Assembly: GCA_004380135.1 (NCBI GenBank)
Contig: QXCR01000046.1
Span: 62,001 to 126,000 of the forward strand
DNA from: Stemphylium vesicarium
Taxonomy: Eukaryota; Ascomycota; Dothideomycetes; Pleosporales; Pleosporaceae
Length of the DNA: 64,000 nt
Reading direction: 5' to 3'
In this document: piece by piece, positions 1 to 10,764 of the stretch
Numbering within the stretch: position 1 is the first letter of the stretch
Layout of the letters: each line of letters opens with the position of its first letter
Translations under genes and position numbers: made by a program
Notes under the pieces: model-generated
The model's input: only the letters and a program-made list of their open reading frames with translations
What the model was told of the DNA's origin: nothing
Database searches by the model: none

Positions 1-37
1 TGTCGCGTAGGTGCTCGGTGCACCGTGCAGTACCACT

Positions 38-894
38 TTATCGCCTTCCAATGTTGCCGAAGCCAAATCCTCCAGGCCCCCTCTTGCTACCCCTCGTGAC
101 CCTGCTGCTTCCGCCCTCATCATCAATGTCCATGGCGTCGTCGCCCATCAGGTTCCGCTTGCCAGTATTCTTCTCGTCGCTGGCTTGTATAGCCGCCTCA
201 AACGCCCGCTCCTTCTTCCGGCGCAGCTTCTCTCGGTCCAGCGCCTCCTTCTTGACCTTTGCAACTTGCGTCTCGAGATCTGCAAGTGCTGAGTCGCATC
301 GTTGAGACCATGACTGGAGAGTGTTCTGGAGGGCGGGCAGGGAACCTGGCGAGAGGTCACGGAGCGGTGAGATGGATGTGACGGAGACGAGCGAATGTGC
401 GGGATCGAGAGTTGCTGTGATCAAGCCGGAGTAGATTGCGGTTGTGATGAGCTCTTCTAGAGCGCGTGGCGTAGGCAGCTCGAGCGCTGTCATGAGATGT
501 TTGTATGTGAGGGTTTCGTGCGAGTGTGAGAGCGGTAGTAGCGATAGAAGTAAAAGCTTCTGATGCTGCTGTGCCGAAAGTTTGGGAAGATTTGATTGTA
601 CTGAAGACTCTTAGTAGGATAGCTTCATGTGTGTAGCAACTGAACTGTTCGCCCACCCTTGTAATCAGCCCAAGTTCCCCAGGCAAAGATCTCGAGCAGT
701 GTAAGATATGGGCTGTGCTCTTCCGAACTCCGCAGGTTTTGGATGTTCGGAGTTTGCAGTAGTTCGGCGAATACATATGTGTTTGGCGCACTGGTGGCTT
801 GGACGATCAAGTCCGATGCTGCTCGTGGGGAAGTTGCCGACTTGCTGAGAGCTAGGAATGGCTCGAGAGCGTTGAGAGCCTTGGTCTGCTCCAT
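38..894 (-). CDS. csn7: COP9 signalosome subunit 7 (PCI domain)
   Basis: Two exons, complement(657..894) and complement(38..600), joined across a 56-bp intron (donor GTGGGC, CTAAG branch, TCTTCAG acceptor), give 266 residues. The start MEQTKALNALEPFL is the conserved N-terminus of CSN7. Exon 1 ends at WADYK, the usual end of the first helical block; exon 2 continues with the PCI-type helices (NLPKLSAQQHQKLLLLSLL) and a coiled, lysine-rich tail (KKEALDREKLRRKKERAFEA), finishing in a Gly/Arg-rich end. Family knowledge: CSN7 is a scaffold subunit of the nuclear COP9 signalosome, which removes Nedd8 from cullin-RING ligases and in filamentous fungi affects development and secondary metabolism. 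It is transcribed divergently from the copper ATPase. The splice junction is inferred from reading frame and homology. The tail could carry a further intron, but the frame is open to the stop. Confidence 0.85.
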
Positions 895-2137
895 GGCGAG
901 GTTTGGTATACGTGTTTCTTTATTAATTGGTGCTCTGAAAGCAGAGTTGGTGTTTTGGGTATTTGTGGTGGAAGGCAAGCAGGCAGCTACGTAGTGAGGT
1001 ACAGCCTGGGCAGTCGCGGTCGCGATTGCCCCGCCAAACGGCCACCGCCCCACTCCCGTCTCTTAGCACGATACATAACGTGCCGACTTGGATTCACGGT
1101 CGCATCCTTGGTCGCGACCGTCGACTGACCGCGACCGTCGACTGACCGCGAGCCCGAACAGGTTACATGACGTTCCTTTTGCTCGGGATATGTTCCTGAA
1201 AGTGGTGGTATTAGACGTTACCCTTTTCAGTCAACAGAACGCGCATTCGGCATGCGCATTGTTCTTTTTGTCGTAAGTGTATCCACCACCTGATCCGCGA
1301 CACGATAATCCAATTTCACCTACCAATCGTACTAACAGTAAACTGGCCGTAAGCCGGAGTTCAGTCCACGGGAACTTCTTGGCTTACTTCGTGTCGTGGC
1401 ACAGAGTAATGCGCCCATCACTCTTTGTTCGCAGAAGAAACACGTCGGAATAGTGGCTGCATCGTTTCGACTGGCTCAGATTATAGCAGGACCTGAGGCT
1501 CCACTCGTCGCACCTGAGCATCATGCATGTGTTTTAAAGGCCTTCCTGTTTCAGATGCCAAGTAGAAACACGGCCGCCCGTGAAGCGCAGTTCATGGAAG
1601 CTGACCCGAACTCTACATATCATATCCCCTACTATCTGGTATTTCAACTCACCAACACGCACCAGCCCTACCCTGCTTTCTTTTTTTTTTGGTCCCGTAT
1701 TCCTCTGACACTTTGACGTTCAGCTCATCGCTGGGCTGCGGCAATAGCAGCCTATCAGCCGCTTACCGACCGACTCTAGCCTACTTCTGATGACCCGCCG
1801 TGCCGGCTTTAATCAGCACCGGCAAGATTGTGGCTGTCTCAGTCCGTCCTAAATCAATCGCCATATTAATAACTTCGCCATCTGGCACTACCGGAAGCTG
1901 GCCTTCCTTTTGTTCTTGAACTTCATCTTCGTCTTTTTGCGAGCGTTCTCCGCTTTCTAACCTGTCGCGATATTGTCGCAGTCAACCCTTGCTTAAGCCC
2001 CGATCCTTCCGCCTCGTACGACCCGCGCTCGTCCCCCAACAAGACACTTCGAATGCTGTAGTCGGTCCGCCATTCGCAGTCTGCACTTTGCGCCATCGTC
2101 TGAGCTTACGGGCACCCAACAGCCCTCACCCATCACC
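895..2137. promoter_or_regulatory. Divergent intergenic region csn7 / copper ATPase
   Basis: No gene is supported here. The stretch separates two divergent start codons and must hold both promoters. Visible features are a 17-bp direct repeat (listed separately), a T-rich tract near 1680-1691, and pyrimidine-rich sequence just before the ATPase start. The open frames inside lack codon bias or recognisable motifs. Confidence 0.6.
1114..1147. repeat. 17-bp perfect tandem repeat, two copies
   Basis: GCGACCGTCGACTGACC occurs twice head to tail (1114-1130 and 1131-1147) and is followed by a partial third copy (GCGA). The unit contains the palindrome GTCGAC. It lies about 230 bp upstream of the csn7 start codon. 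Whether it binds a regulator is unknown. Confidence 0.8.
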
Positions 2138-5100
2138 ATGGCGCCTCCTCCGGTAACCGCGACGGCGCACATGGCGACAACCACGCTCAAGGTTGAGGGA
2201 ATGACATGCGGCGCATGCACCTCAGCCATCGAGTCGGGCTTCCAGGGCGTCAAAGGAGTTGGAAACGTCTCAATAAGCTTAGTCATGGAACGAGCCGTGA
2301 TACAGCACGATCCCGAGGTCATCACGGCAGACGAGGTCAGGGAGATTATTGACGATAGGGGGTTTGACGCCGAGGTCTTGTCGTCAGATCTGCCAATGTC
2401 GCATAGCGCAGAAGACCATTTCCTGAGCGACTCGGAGGACGAAGAGGAGGACACGGCCGGAAACATCTCCACCACAACACTTTCCGTGGGCGGCATGACA
2501 TGCGGGGCATGTACATCCGCTGTGGAAGGCGCGTTCAAAGACGTAGTCGGACTCAAATCCTTCAGCATATCGCTCCTCTCCGAACGCGCCGTAATCGAAC
2601 ACGACCCTACCATCATATCTGCAGCCCAGTTGGCAGAGACAATAGAAGACGTCGGGTTTGACGCAGAGGTGCTGGATACCGTAGCCGCGACGCCGGGGCC
2701 AAAGAAGAGCAAGAGCCGGAAACAGCAGAAGACGCTAACTACCACTATCGCTGTCGAAGGCATGACATGTGGTGCCTGCACATCGGCCATAGAGAGCGGA
2801 TTCAAGGACGTGGACGGTGTATACCAGTTCAACATCAGCCTGCTCGCCAACCGCGCCGTACTCGTGCACGACCCCGCCAAACTCACCGAGGACCAAATAG
2901 TAGAGATCATTGAGGACCGAGGATTCGACGCTCAAGTGATATCGTCAGTGGATGGCAACATCCAGCAGTCTTCAACCAGCAATGCTCCTGTGCAGTTCAA
3001 GATCTATGGACTTGCCAACTTGACTGCTGCTCAGGAACTCGAGGCATTGCTGAAGAAGCGATCAGGAATCATTTCTGCAACTGTCAACTTCAACACATCA
3101 AGAGCCTCCATCCAACGCGAGCCTCAAATCATCGGTCTTCGTGCGGTTGTCGAGGCTGTGGAGGCAGCAGGTTACAATGCGCTTGTCGCTGATTCGGAAG
3201 ACAACGACGCACAATTGGAATCCCTTGCGAAGACGAAAGAGATACAAGAGTGGAGGCGAGCTGTCATATTCTCCGCCTGGTTCGCCGTGCCTGTGTTCCT
3301 GACTAGCATGTTCATACCCATGTTCTTGCCATTCCTGAACTTTGGTGGTATCCGCCTAATACCCGGTCTATATCTCGGCGACATCATCTGCCTTGTTCTC
3401 ACCATCCCAGTTCAATTCGGTATCGGCAAGCGCTTCTACGTATCTGCGTACAAATCACTAAGCCATGGTGCGCCTACTATGGACGTCCTGGTCGTACTCG
3501 GAACCTCGTCTGCCTTTTTCTTCAGTATACTTTCAATGCTGGTCTCACTTATCGTTTCTCCTCACACGAAACCGACAACGCTATTCGACACTAGCACCAT
3601 GCTGATCACCTTCATCAGCTTGGGCCGTTACCTGGAGAACAAGGCAAAGGGCCAGACCTCCAAGGCACTTTCTAACCTCATGTCGCTGGCTCCATCCATG
3701 ACAACCATCTACGCCGATCCCATCGCCGCCGCAAAATCAGCTGAAGGCTGGGACGTTGCCGAAGAGAAGCTCGAACGCAAGTCGGTTGATGGAAATGCTG
3801 TTGAAGAGAGAGTCATTCCTACAGAGCTTATCGAAGTCGGCGATGTAGTCATCCTTCGTCCTGGAGACAAGCTCCCCGCTGATGGCACTGTTACCCGTGG
3901 AGAGTCTTACCTCAACGAAAGTATGGTCACTGGAGAAGCCATGCCCATCCTCAAGAAGAAAGGCTCCCTGGTCATGGCTGGTACCGTCAACGGAAATGGC
4001 CGTCTTGAGTTCGCAGTCACTAGGGCTGGTCGCGATACTCAGCTCAGCCAGATTGTTCGTCTCGTCCAGGAAGCTCAGACTAGCCGTGCTCCCATCCAGA
4101 GGCTTGCAGACACCGTTGCCGGATACTTCGTTCCCATCATCATCACTCTCGGTCTCTCCACGTTCGTCGGATGGATGGTTCTCAGCCATCTCCTTCCCTA
4201 CCCACCAAAGGTCTTCCTTGACCACGCTAGTGGCGGCAAGTTTATGGTCTGCATCAAGCTCTGCATTGCTGTCATTGTATTCGCCTGTCCCTGTGCTCTC
4301 GGTCTTGCCACACCCACTGCTGTCATGGTCGGTACCGGTGTTGGTGCTGAGCAAGGAATCCTCATCAAGGGCGGCGCCGCTTTGGAAACTGCTACAAAAA
4401 TCAATCACGTTGTCTTTGATAAGACTGGCACGCTTACCGTCGGTCAGATGAGCGTATCCAAAGCAGATATCCAGGGCGAGTGGTCAAGTGCCGGAAAGAA
4501 GAACCTTTGGTGGACGCTTATTGGGCTGGCTGAGATGGGCTCTGAACATCCCATCGCTAAAGCCATTGTTCTGTCTGCGAAGGAGCATCTCCGTCTTGGT
4601 CCAGATGGTAGTCTGGATGGGTCCGTCGGCGACTTTGAAGCTGTCGTGGGTAAAGGTATCACTGCCACCGTCGAGGCGGCCATCTCCCATGACCGTACAC
4701 GATACAAGGTCCTTATTGGCAATGTCGCTTTCCTAACCTCGGAGGGAGTAAACGTCCCTGACTTTGTAGAAGAGCCGCTTACCCCTGCCGCTACCGCCAA
4801 CCCCCGAGGCGGCCCTCAAACACGCTCAGCTGGTATTACGACGATCCACACCGCCATCGGCAACACTTACACTGGTACTCTGAGCCTGTCCGACAGCATC
4901 AAGCCATCTGCTCGTGCTACCATTCTTGCTCTATCCCGTCTAGGTATAACATCATCCATCGTTACTGGCGATACCTCCGCCTCCGCCCTCATAGTTGCAG
5001 CAGCAGTCGGTATCGATCCAACAGATGTTCACGCTTCATCCACGCCTGCCGACAAGAAGGCTATCGTAGAAGATCTCCAATCTCGTGGACAGGTCATCGG

Positions 5101-5638
5101 CATGGTCGGAGATGGTATCAACGATTCCCCCGCACTCGCCTCGGCGGACATTGGTATTGCCCTTTCTACCGGTACGGACGTTGCCATGGAAGCTGCCTCT
5201 ATCGTTCTCATGACCAACACTGATCTCCTCGCTATCCCCGCCTCCCTTGTCCTCAGCCGCGACATCTTCTTCCGCATCAAACTCAATCTGGCCTGGGCAT
5301 GCATGTACAACTTTGTCGGCCTTCCCTTCGCCATGGGTTTCTTCCTTCCCTGGGGCCTGTCATTACATCCCATGGCTGCCGGTGCGGCAATGGCATGCTC
5401 GTCGGTTAGTGTCGTTGCCAGTTCTCTGCACCTCAAGTTCTGGAGACGACCCAGCTGGATGAAGGTCAGTGCTTTGGACCCCGGTGCGCCGATCGATGCA
5501 AGGGAAGAAGAGATGGAGAAGCTGGGCCAGAGTGGCTTGTTCAGTTCTATCAAAGATTGGATCAGCGATGCGTGGGCGGCCAGGAGAAGAAACAAGGAAG
5601 AGACCAGTTACATGCCTCTACGAGACATTGGCGAGTAG
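2138..5638 (+). CDS. CCC2: Copper-transporting P1B-type ATPase (Ccc2/ATP7 family)
   Basis: A single intronless frame of 1166 residues. Three N-terminal heavy-metal-associated domains each carry GMTCGACTSA (around residues 21, 119 and 208). A fourth HMA-like fold at about 285-350 has lost its CxxC. Membrane helices begin near 374. The metal-translocation motif CPC is at 717-719, the phosphatase TGE at 598-600, the phosphorylated aspartate of DKTGTLT at D761, and the hinge GDGINDSP near 991. Family knowledge: these pumps load Cu(I) into the late Golgi for multicopper oxidases and the high-affinity iron uptake system. Length is slightly above yeast Ccc2 because of the extra HMA domains. A second in-frame ATG at codon 12 could also serve as start; the first is preferred because it follows a CACC context (CACCATGG). 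Confidence 0.93.
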   Translation: MAPPPVTATAHMATTTLKVEGMTCGACTSAIESGFQGVKGVGNVSISLVMERAVIQHDPEVITADEVREIIDDRGFDAEVLSSDLPMSHSAEDHFLSDSEDEEEDTAGNISTTTLSVGGMTCGACTSAVEGAFKDVVGLKSFSISLLSERAVIEHDPTIISAAQLAETIEDVGFDAEVLDTVAATPGPKKSKSRKQQKTLTTTIAVEGMTCGACTSAIESGFKDVDGVYQFNISLLANRAVLVHDPAKLTEDQIVEIIEDRGFDAQVISSVDGNIQQSSTSNAPVQFKIYGLANLTAAQELEALLKKRSGIISATVNFNTSRASIQREPQIIGLRAVVEAVEAAGYNALVADSEDNDAQLESLAKTKEIQEWRRAVIFSAWFAVPVFLTSMFIPMFLPFLNFGGIRLIPGLYLGDIICLVLTIPVQFGIGKRFYVSAYKSLSHGAPTMDVLVVLGTSSAFFFSILSMLVSLIVSPHTKPTTLFDTSTMLITFISLGRYLENKAKGQTSKALSNLMSLAPSMTTIYADPIAAAKSAEGWDVAEEKLERKSVDGNAVEERVIPTELIEVGDVVILRPGDKLPADGTVTRGESYLNESMVTGEAMPILKKKGSLVMAGTVNGNGRLEFAVTRAGRDTQLSQIVRLVQEAQTSRAPIQRLADTVAGYFVPIIITLGLSTFVGWMVLSHLLPYPPKVFLDHASGGKFMVCIKLCIAVIVFACPCALGLATPTAVMVGTGVGAEQGILIKGGAALETATKINHVVFDKTGTLTVGQMSVSKADIQGEWSSAGKKNLWWTLIGLAEMGSEHPIAKAIVLSAKEHLRLGPDGSLDGSVGDFEAVVGKGITATVEAAISHDRTRYKVLIGNVAFLTSEGVNVPDFVEEPLTPAATANPRGGPQTRSAGITTIHTAIGNTYTGTLSLSDSIKPSARATILALSRLGITSSIVTGDTSASALIVAAAVGIDPTDVHASSTPADKKAIVEDLQSRGQVIGMVGDGINDSPALASADIGIALSTGTDVAMEAASIVLMTNTDLLAIPASLVLSRDIFFRIKLNLAWACMYNFVGLPFAMGFFLPWGLSLHPMAAGAAMACSSVSVVASSLHLKFWRRPSWMKVSALDPGAPIDAREEEMEKLGQSGLFSSIKDWISDAWAARRRNKEETSYMPLRDIGE

Positions 5639-6267
5639 TGGAGCGGAATGTTGGAGTGTTATTGTTAGGGGCCGACAGAGTGAGGTGCGCTGTTGTTGTT
5701 GTTTTTCCTGGTTGGTGAAGCGCTCAGGATACCAAGTTTCGTTACTATTTCCTTGCTTGCAATGTTGTCAATCTGTTTTGAGTCTTTGTACATGGTTGTT
5801 GACTCGTTCTCGTTGAATAATTTTCACATGAATATCATCCGACATTGAATCACACCGAAGTGCCTCGTGAAAATTAGTCGTGCTGGCTTCCAGCTAGGCG
5901 GAGTATAGTGGGCCGTTGACGTGCGCGCGTGATTAACATCGCGAACCGCAGCCAGGGTCCACCAATTGGCGTCACAAAGATAAGCCAAGACGTACAACAC
6001 AACACCGCAGCGTTGCGCCATCGCCCACCCGTACAATTTCTCGCCTTCCTCGCTACCTCGAGTTCATTGCGAAACGTATGCGATCGTAATTTTCGCCAGT
6101 TTATCGCTCGGGAACTCGCGTCAAAGACTAGCCCGCCCGCCGAGATGGGGAGGAATCGTGCCGTGTCGAACACTTCGACGCGGAGCAGTGAGCCGCCTCT
6201 ACAAGTAGGTATGGACATAACGAGACTCGTTCGGAGCATTCCTGAACAGTAACAGGAGTTGGGGAGT
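5639..6267. other. Intergenic region copper ATPase / Rab GTPase
   Basis: Holds the 3' UTR of the copper ATPase and the promoter and 5' leader of the Rab gene. I see no additional gene; the open frames on both strands lack recognisable motifs. Confidence 0.5.
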
Positions 6268-7309
6268 ATGTATGACTACCTAGCCAAGGTGGTATTGTTG
6301 GGACCCAGCGGTGCCGGCAAGTAAGTTCGAGATAAGGCAAGTATTCACTGCAAACACCAAGTAACAGAGCCAAATAGGTCCTGTCTTCTGCATCGCTTTG
6401 TCAAGTCTGAGTGTACTTCTTTCTCGCTTCTTTTTTCTGTCGCGTGGGCTAACAACCATATCAGGGCGCGTTTTGTCTAGTCAGACAATTGGCGTAGAGT
6501 TCTCGTCCAAAATCGTTCACATCGACGACCGCCGCCGCTCTCCCTCCTCTTCCGTGTCGCGAAAACGAATGAAACTGCAGCTCTGGGACACTGCCGGTAC
6601 CGAACGTTTCCGCTCTGTCTCGCGGTCCTACTACCGCGGGGCTGCAGGCGCAATTCTAGTCTACGATGTGAGCAGTTGGCGGAGCTTCGAGCAATTGCAG
6701 ACGTTCCTCAACGATGCAAGAGCGCTCGCAGGACCCGACATAACAATCATACTGGCCGGGAACAAGAACGACGTTGAGGGCGACGGGATGCCACCAGTAG
6801 GCATGAGTACCAGCCAAGGCACAAGCGGGGGATATACAAGTTACGGGAGCACACCGAGTTCAGAGAGCGGACTACCGCCGCCAACACCATCGTCACAATC
6901 AAGCCGGACATCGACGAGCCTCAACGCAAATCTCCATGCCTCTTACACCGTAGCCCCCGAAGGCCGCGAAGTCCCTACCGAAACTGCATCGCGATGGGCG
7001 GGTCAGAATGGTATACCCGTTGCGGTAGAGGTTTCGGCCCTGAACGGAGAAAATGTGGAGGAGCTGTTCAACAGGTTGGCGAGGATGATCTTGGCCAAGA
7101 TCGAGCTGGGCGAAATTGATCCTGACGATCCTGCGAGTGGCATACAATATGGTGATCTGAGCTGGGATGATGGCGGAGGGAGCATCAAGAGTGGCTTTGG
7201 CGACGAAGGTGTCCGGTACCGCAGAAGAGCGAAGAAACCCGGTCCGCTGAGCGAGTGGGAAGAGGTGTTTAGGCTGGGCGGAAGTAGACGGAGGGGAGGA
7301 TGCTGTTGA
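6268..7309 (+). CDS. Rab4-like small GTPase
   Basis: Three exons, 6268..6320, 6378..6412 and 6465..7309 (310 residues). Both introns have canonical GT-AG ends, and the second has a GCTAAC branch. The N-terminus MYDYLAKVVLLGPSGAGKSC contains the P-loop; it continues FVKSEWRVLSSQTIGVEF (switch I), WDTAGTERF (switch II), GNKND (G4) and VSALNGENVEELF (G5). The C-terminus GGCC is a double-cysteine geranylgeranylation signal. GIQYGD near the end is characteristic of the Rab4 subfamily (early endosome recycling). Two oddities are visible: the catalytic glutamine of DTAGQ is threonine, and a Ser/Pro-rich insertion of roughly 60 residues follows NKND. The two upstream exons are too short to appear as long open frames and were placed by frame and homology. 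Confidence 0.85.
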
Positions 7310-8325
7310 GCGGATCCAATGTCTGCTCACATCTACAGGAGGTGGAAACGGGATATGATGGGCACAATTATTTTGCCGCAGTTGTTTGAAGTTAGGTTCA
7401 GCGTTCTTGCACTCACCCAGTCGCTTTCGTTATAGTTAGGTAGCATACCCCCAGTGTTCTTTATTTCTTGCGATGGTACATAATATAATGACTTGGTCTT
7501 ACACACTTCCGTAATATGCCAGATAGAGCCTTCGCCCTTGAAACATCGTAGCACAACCTTCTTGAAAACTACCTACGACCATTTGATACCAAATTTCAAT
7601 TCTCCATCAACACAGAACGTTATCACATGTCAGACGCCTGCAATTCCCACTCTGGCGGATTAACGCCGTTCCGCCTACAAGGCTCCGATCTTGATGGTTG
7701 TGTCGTCATCGGAAGAGCCGATCTCACAAATACGCACGCGATCCCATGTCAACACCATACCAAGCCTGGCCTGCGCATCTAGTCACAGGACTACCGGCAC
7801 TTCCGATCATGGTGGGATTTCTTTTTTCTTTGCAAAGAAAAAGAAAAGAAACCAGCTTTCGCCTTCGAAAATGCCATAGCGGACGTGATGGACAAAAACT
7901 TTGGTTCCGCCGGGACGCGTCCGAAACCTCGGCAACTCACTTCAGTGCTTTTGCCACAGCACAAGTCTCACTAGCCAACCTAACTTCCGGGGTGGTCGCG
8001 TGCCTTCTGGAACCTGTCCCTGGCAGTAGCGCGGGATGATGGCATGGGCTTTTGCGTCACTGATATGTCTTCCATGATGGGACTTGTGCGCTTTTTGTCG
8101 TGGCTTGTTCGTATCCTCGACTCTACCTACCTTGTCTCTTCACACGCCGCCGCGTAGATTTCTGTGCATGATACACAGCTAACGGTCTTTACTTACTCTT
8201 TTTATTTTTCTTTAAGCATACTGTCTCCAATCACAGTGTCTTTCTCAAAAGCTTTTAGATCGTTTACTCGCGCTTTGCCTTCGCGCCTCCCCATCGGAAC
8301 GGCCAGCTCGCTCGCGACTGCCAAT
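7310..8325. other. Intergenic region Rab4-like / PAF-acetylhydrolase-like
   Basis: Nothing gene-like is supported. The frame open from 8164 runs into the next gene, but its first 54 codons are low-complexity leader sequence and are treated as 5' UTR. The last 160 bp before the start are pyrimidine-rich, as in many fungal promoters. Confidence 0.5.
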
Positions 8326-9968
8326 ATGACCTGGCTCAATCGACTGAACCCCACGCCATCATTCCCAGCGCATACGGGACCATACAAAGTCGGTTCCATA
8401 GACGTAGAGATACCCACAAGCGACCTAGAGAATCCGAGTGCGAATGCGCCTCCTGCAGACCTGCCGACAGTCGCCTTCCGCGTCTTCTACCCGTGCAAGC
8501 AGGACAGCAATGAGAAGGCTGTAAGATGGATACCAAGCCCACAAAGGGAATATGTTAGTGCTTATGCGAAGTTCTTGGGTGCCAACAGCGCATTCGCCGG
8601 TGTTTTCTCGTAAGTACATGGAAGGGATCATTGGGAAAAGGACACGACTAATTGAAATATAGATTGCTACCTCAATTACTGTATTACATTTCCATGCCCG
8701 TACACCAAAACGCCGAACTCCTCGCACCACCACCGAAATCTGAACGATGGCCAGTTATGATGTTCTCACACGGACTGGGTGGCACTCGTAACGCTTATTC
8801 GCATATTTGTGGCTCATTGGCAAGCCATGGAGTAGTAGTCGTAGCGGCCGACCATCGTGACGGAAGTTCGCCCTTGGCTATTCACCACACACCAGAAGAG
8901 AAGGAGAAGTCGAAACATGTAGGATATAGACCAATCGCTCACAAACCGAGTACGGAAACATACGAAGCGCGCGATGAGCAACTGCGGATACGGTTGTGGG
9001 AGCTGGGCATGATACACGATGCACTATTAAAGGTTGACCAAGGTCGACAAATCAAGAACTTGGCGCAAGATCAGCCCAAGGGAAAGAGTTTATTGGGCAT
9101 GTTCTCGAATTTGCTTAACATGCATGAACCTGGCGCTATCAGTTTCGCGGGTCATTCCTTCGGCGCGTGCACCATGATTCAGTTTGTCAAATCGGTTTAC
9201 CATCGACCGCAGGGCCAGATGCCAGGCTACAAGCCATTATACACCCCTTCCGAAAACTCCAGTATAGTCCGTCAGATTACACCGAGTAATTCAGTCACTC
9301 TGCTGGATCTCTGGACGCTGCCTATCCAAAGTCCGGATACGGCATGGCTACGATCTCAGCCAATGCCATGTTACGACTCCCCTGCCGGTGGCAAGAATCT
9401 CCTCGCCATCGCCTCCGAAGGCTTCTACAACTGGGCTTCGAACTTCAGAGAAACGAAGCGTATCCTCGCAAAGCCTTCAACCTCACAATCCAAGTACCCA
9501 AACCAACCTGGACCGCACATCTTTTACCCCGTCGCTTCAGCCCACCTCTCCCAGAGCGATTTCGGCGTCTTGTTCCCTTGGGTAACGACAAAAGTCTTTG
9601 GTGCCAAGGAGCCTGAGCGTGTGCTCAAACTAAACACCCGTGCTATCTTGCAGGTACTCCGCGAAAACGGCGTTCGCGTTGCTAATACCAGCGCTTCGGA
9701 CCTTGAGCTCGACGGACAAAAGGGCGAGGATAAGGCTTTGGCACAGGACACTGCTATCCTTAGTCGCACAAAAGATAGTGTGCGCGGATGGGTCAATCTA
9801 AGTGTGGATATGGAGGCTGGGCTCGATTTCTCGGATGTCGATAGGGTTGAGGGGAAGAGTTTGGTAGGCACGCCTATGGAGAAGGTGGGTAGCGGGGGCA
9901 AAGGGCCTGGGTACGCGATGGTTGAGGGTGAGGCGCTTGGACAGGTTGTTGAGGGGAATCAGAAGTGA
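8326..9968 (+). CDS. Platelet-activating-factor acetylhydrolase-like alpha/beta-hydrolase
   Basis: Two exons, 8326..8609 and 8663..9968, encode 529 residues. The intron has donor GTAAGT, branch CTAAT and acceptor ATATAG. The start MTWLNRLNPTPSFPAHTGPY matches the usual N-terminus of fungal plasma-type PAF-AH homologues. The alternative upstream ATG at 8164 would add 54 unconserved residues. HGLGGTRNAYS is the oxyanion-side motif, AADHRDGS follows it, and the nucleophile elbow GHSFG places the catalytic serine at about residue 260. Family knowledge: these enzymes hydrolyse short or oxidised sn-2 acyl chains of phospholipids; fungal members are intracellular and poorly characterised. No signal peptide is seen with the chosen start. 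The C-terminal 60 residues are Gly/Glu-rich and probably disordered. Confidence 0.82.
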
Positions 9969-10764
9969 GTTTGTTGCTGCATTTCAAGACGGCGTTTAGC
10001 ACAGCGATCTGCTTTTTTGGCATTTTTAGTAGACATACCCTAAGGATATAGAAATGACGCTTATTACCATTGTATCGGATATTAAGCATTCGCTGCTTCT
10101 GCCGTGCGCGAAGGCATTCATAAGTCATTGTGGTCGCGATGTGTGTATCATGGTTCGATATGCTGCGAACCAAGTGCTATGTGTCTGCCTGTTCAGGCTT
10201 CATGCTATTATTTTGGTTCGGTCCCACTCTGAGTCACTGTATCTTTCTGTGTCGCAGTATCAACCGCGAGCCACCGGCGACCTATCTTCCTGCTGCCTTG
10301 TGTGATGTTTGTTTTCCGTACAACTACTCTGCGCCAATCAGCGCCGAAGGTGCCGAGGCTAGCGCGATATGTGCTACAGCGACATCTCGCGGTTGATGTG
10401 TTACACGTCTCTTACATCCCTTGACTTCAGTACTTCAACATCCTCTTGCCTTTGTGATTATTCGAACTGCATGCTTACATTTGTCGTGTTGCCATCTCTT
10501 TTCGGTTCAGATTTTAGCTTCATTGGGAACCCTGTCAAAGCTGCCAGTCGCGCATCTATTGAACCAATGACAGGCATCATGTGCGGCATTCTCAGTCGAT
10601 TCTACGAGGCTTCGATACTTATACTCACCGCTCACCTCTTCTACCCCGCACTTGGCGTTGTCAGTGTTTAGAACCCAGACTTGGGAGGCGGCAAATGCTC
10701 GCCCTCACCCAACCTCAGATACGTCGGATCTCAGCCACTGTCTTAAATCGCCAAACAGCCCAAA
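9969..10764. other. Intergenic region, 3' of PAF-AH-like gene and 5' of SRA gene
   Basis: No supported gene. Several overlapping open frames of 80-130 codons occur, but the longest on the plus strand overlaps the SRA coding start in another frame and has no recognisable motif. Confidence 0.5.

Noticed and set aside
1993..2910. 305-codon minus-strand open frame
   Set aside because: It lies antisense within the copper ATPase, mirrors the HMA repeats and has no domain; it is a shadow of GC-rich coding sequence.
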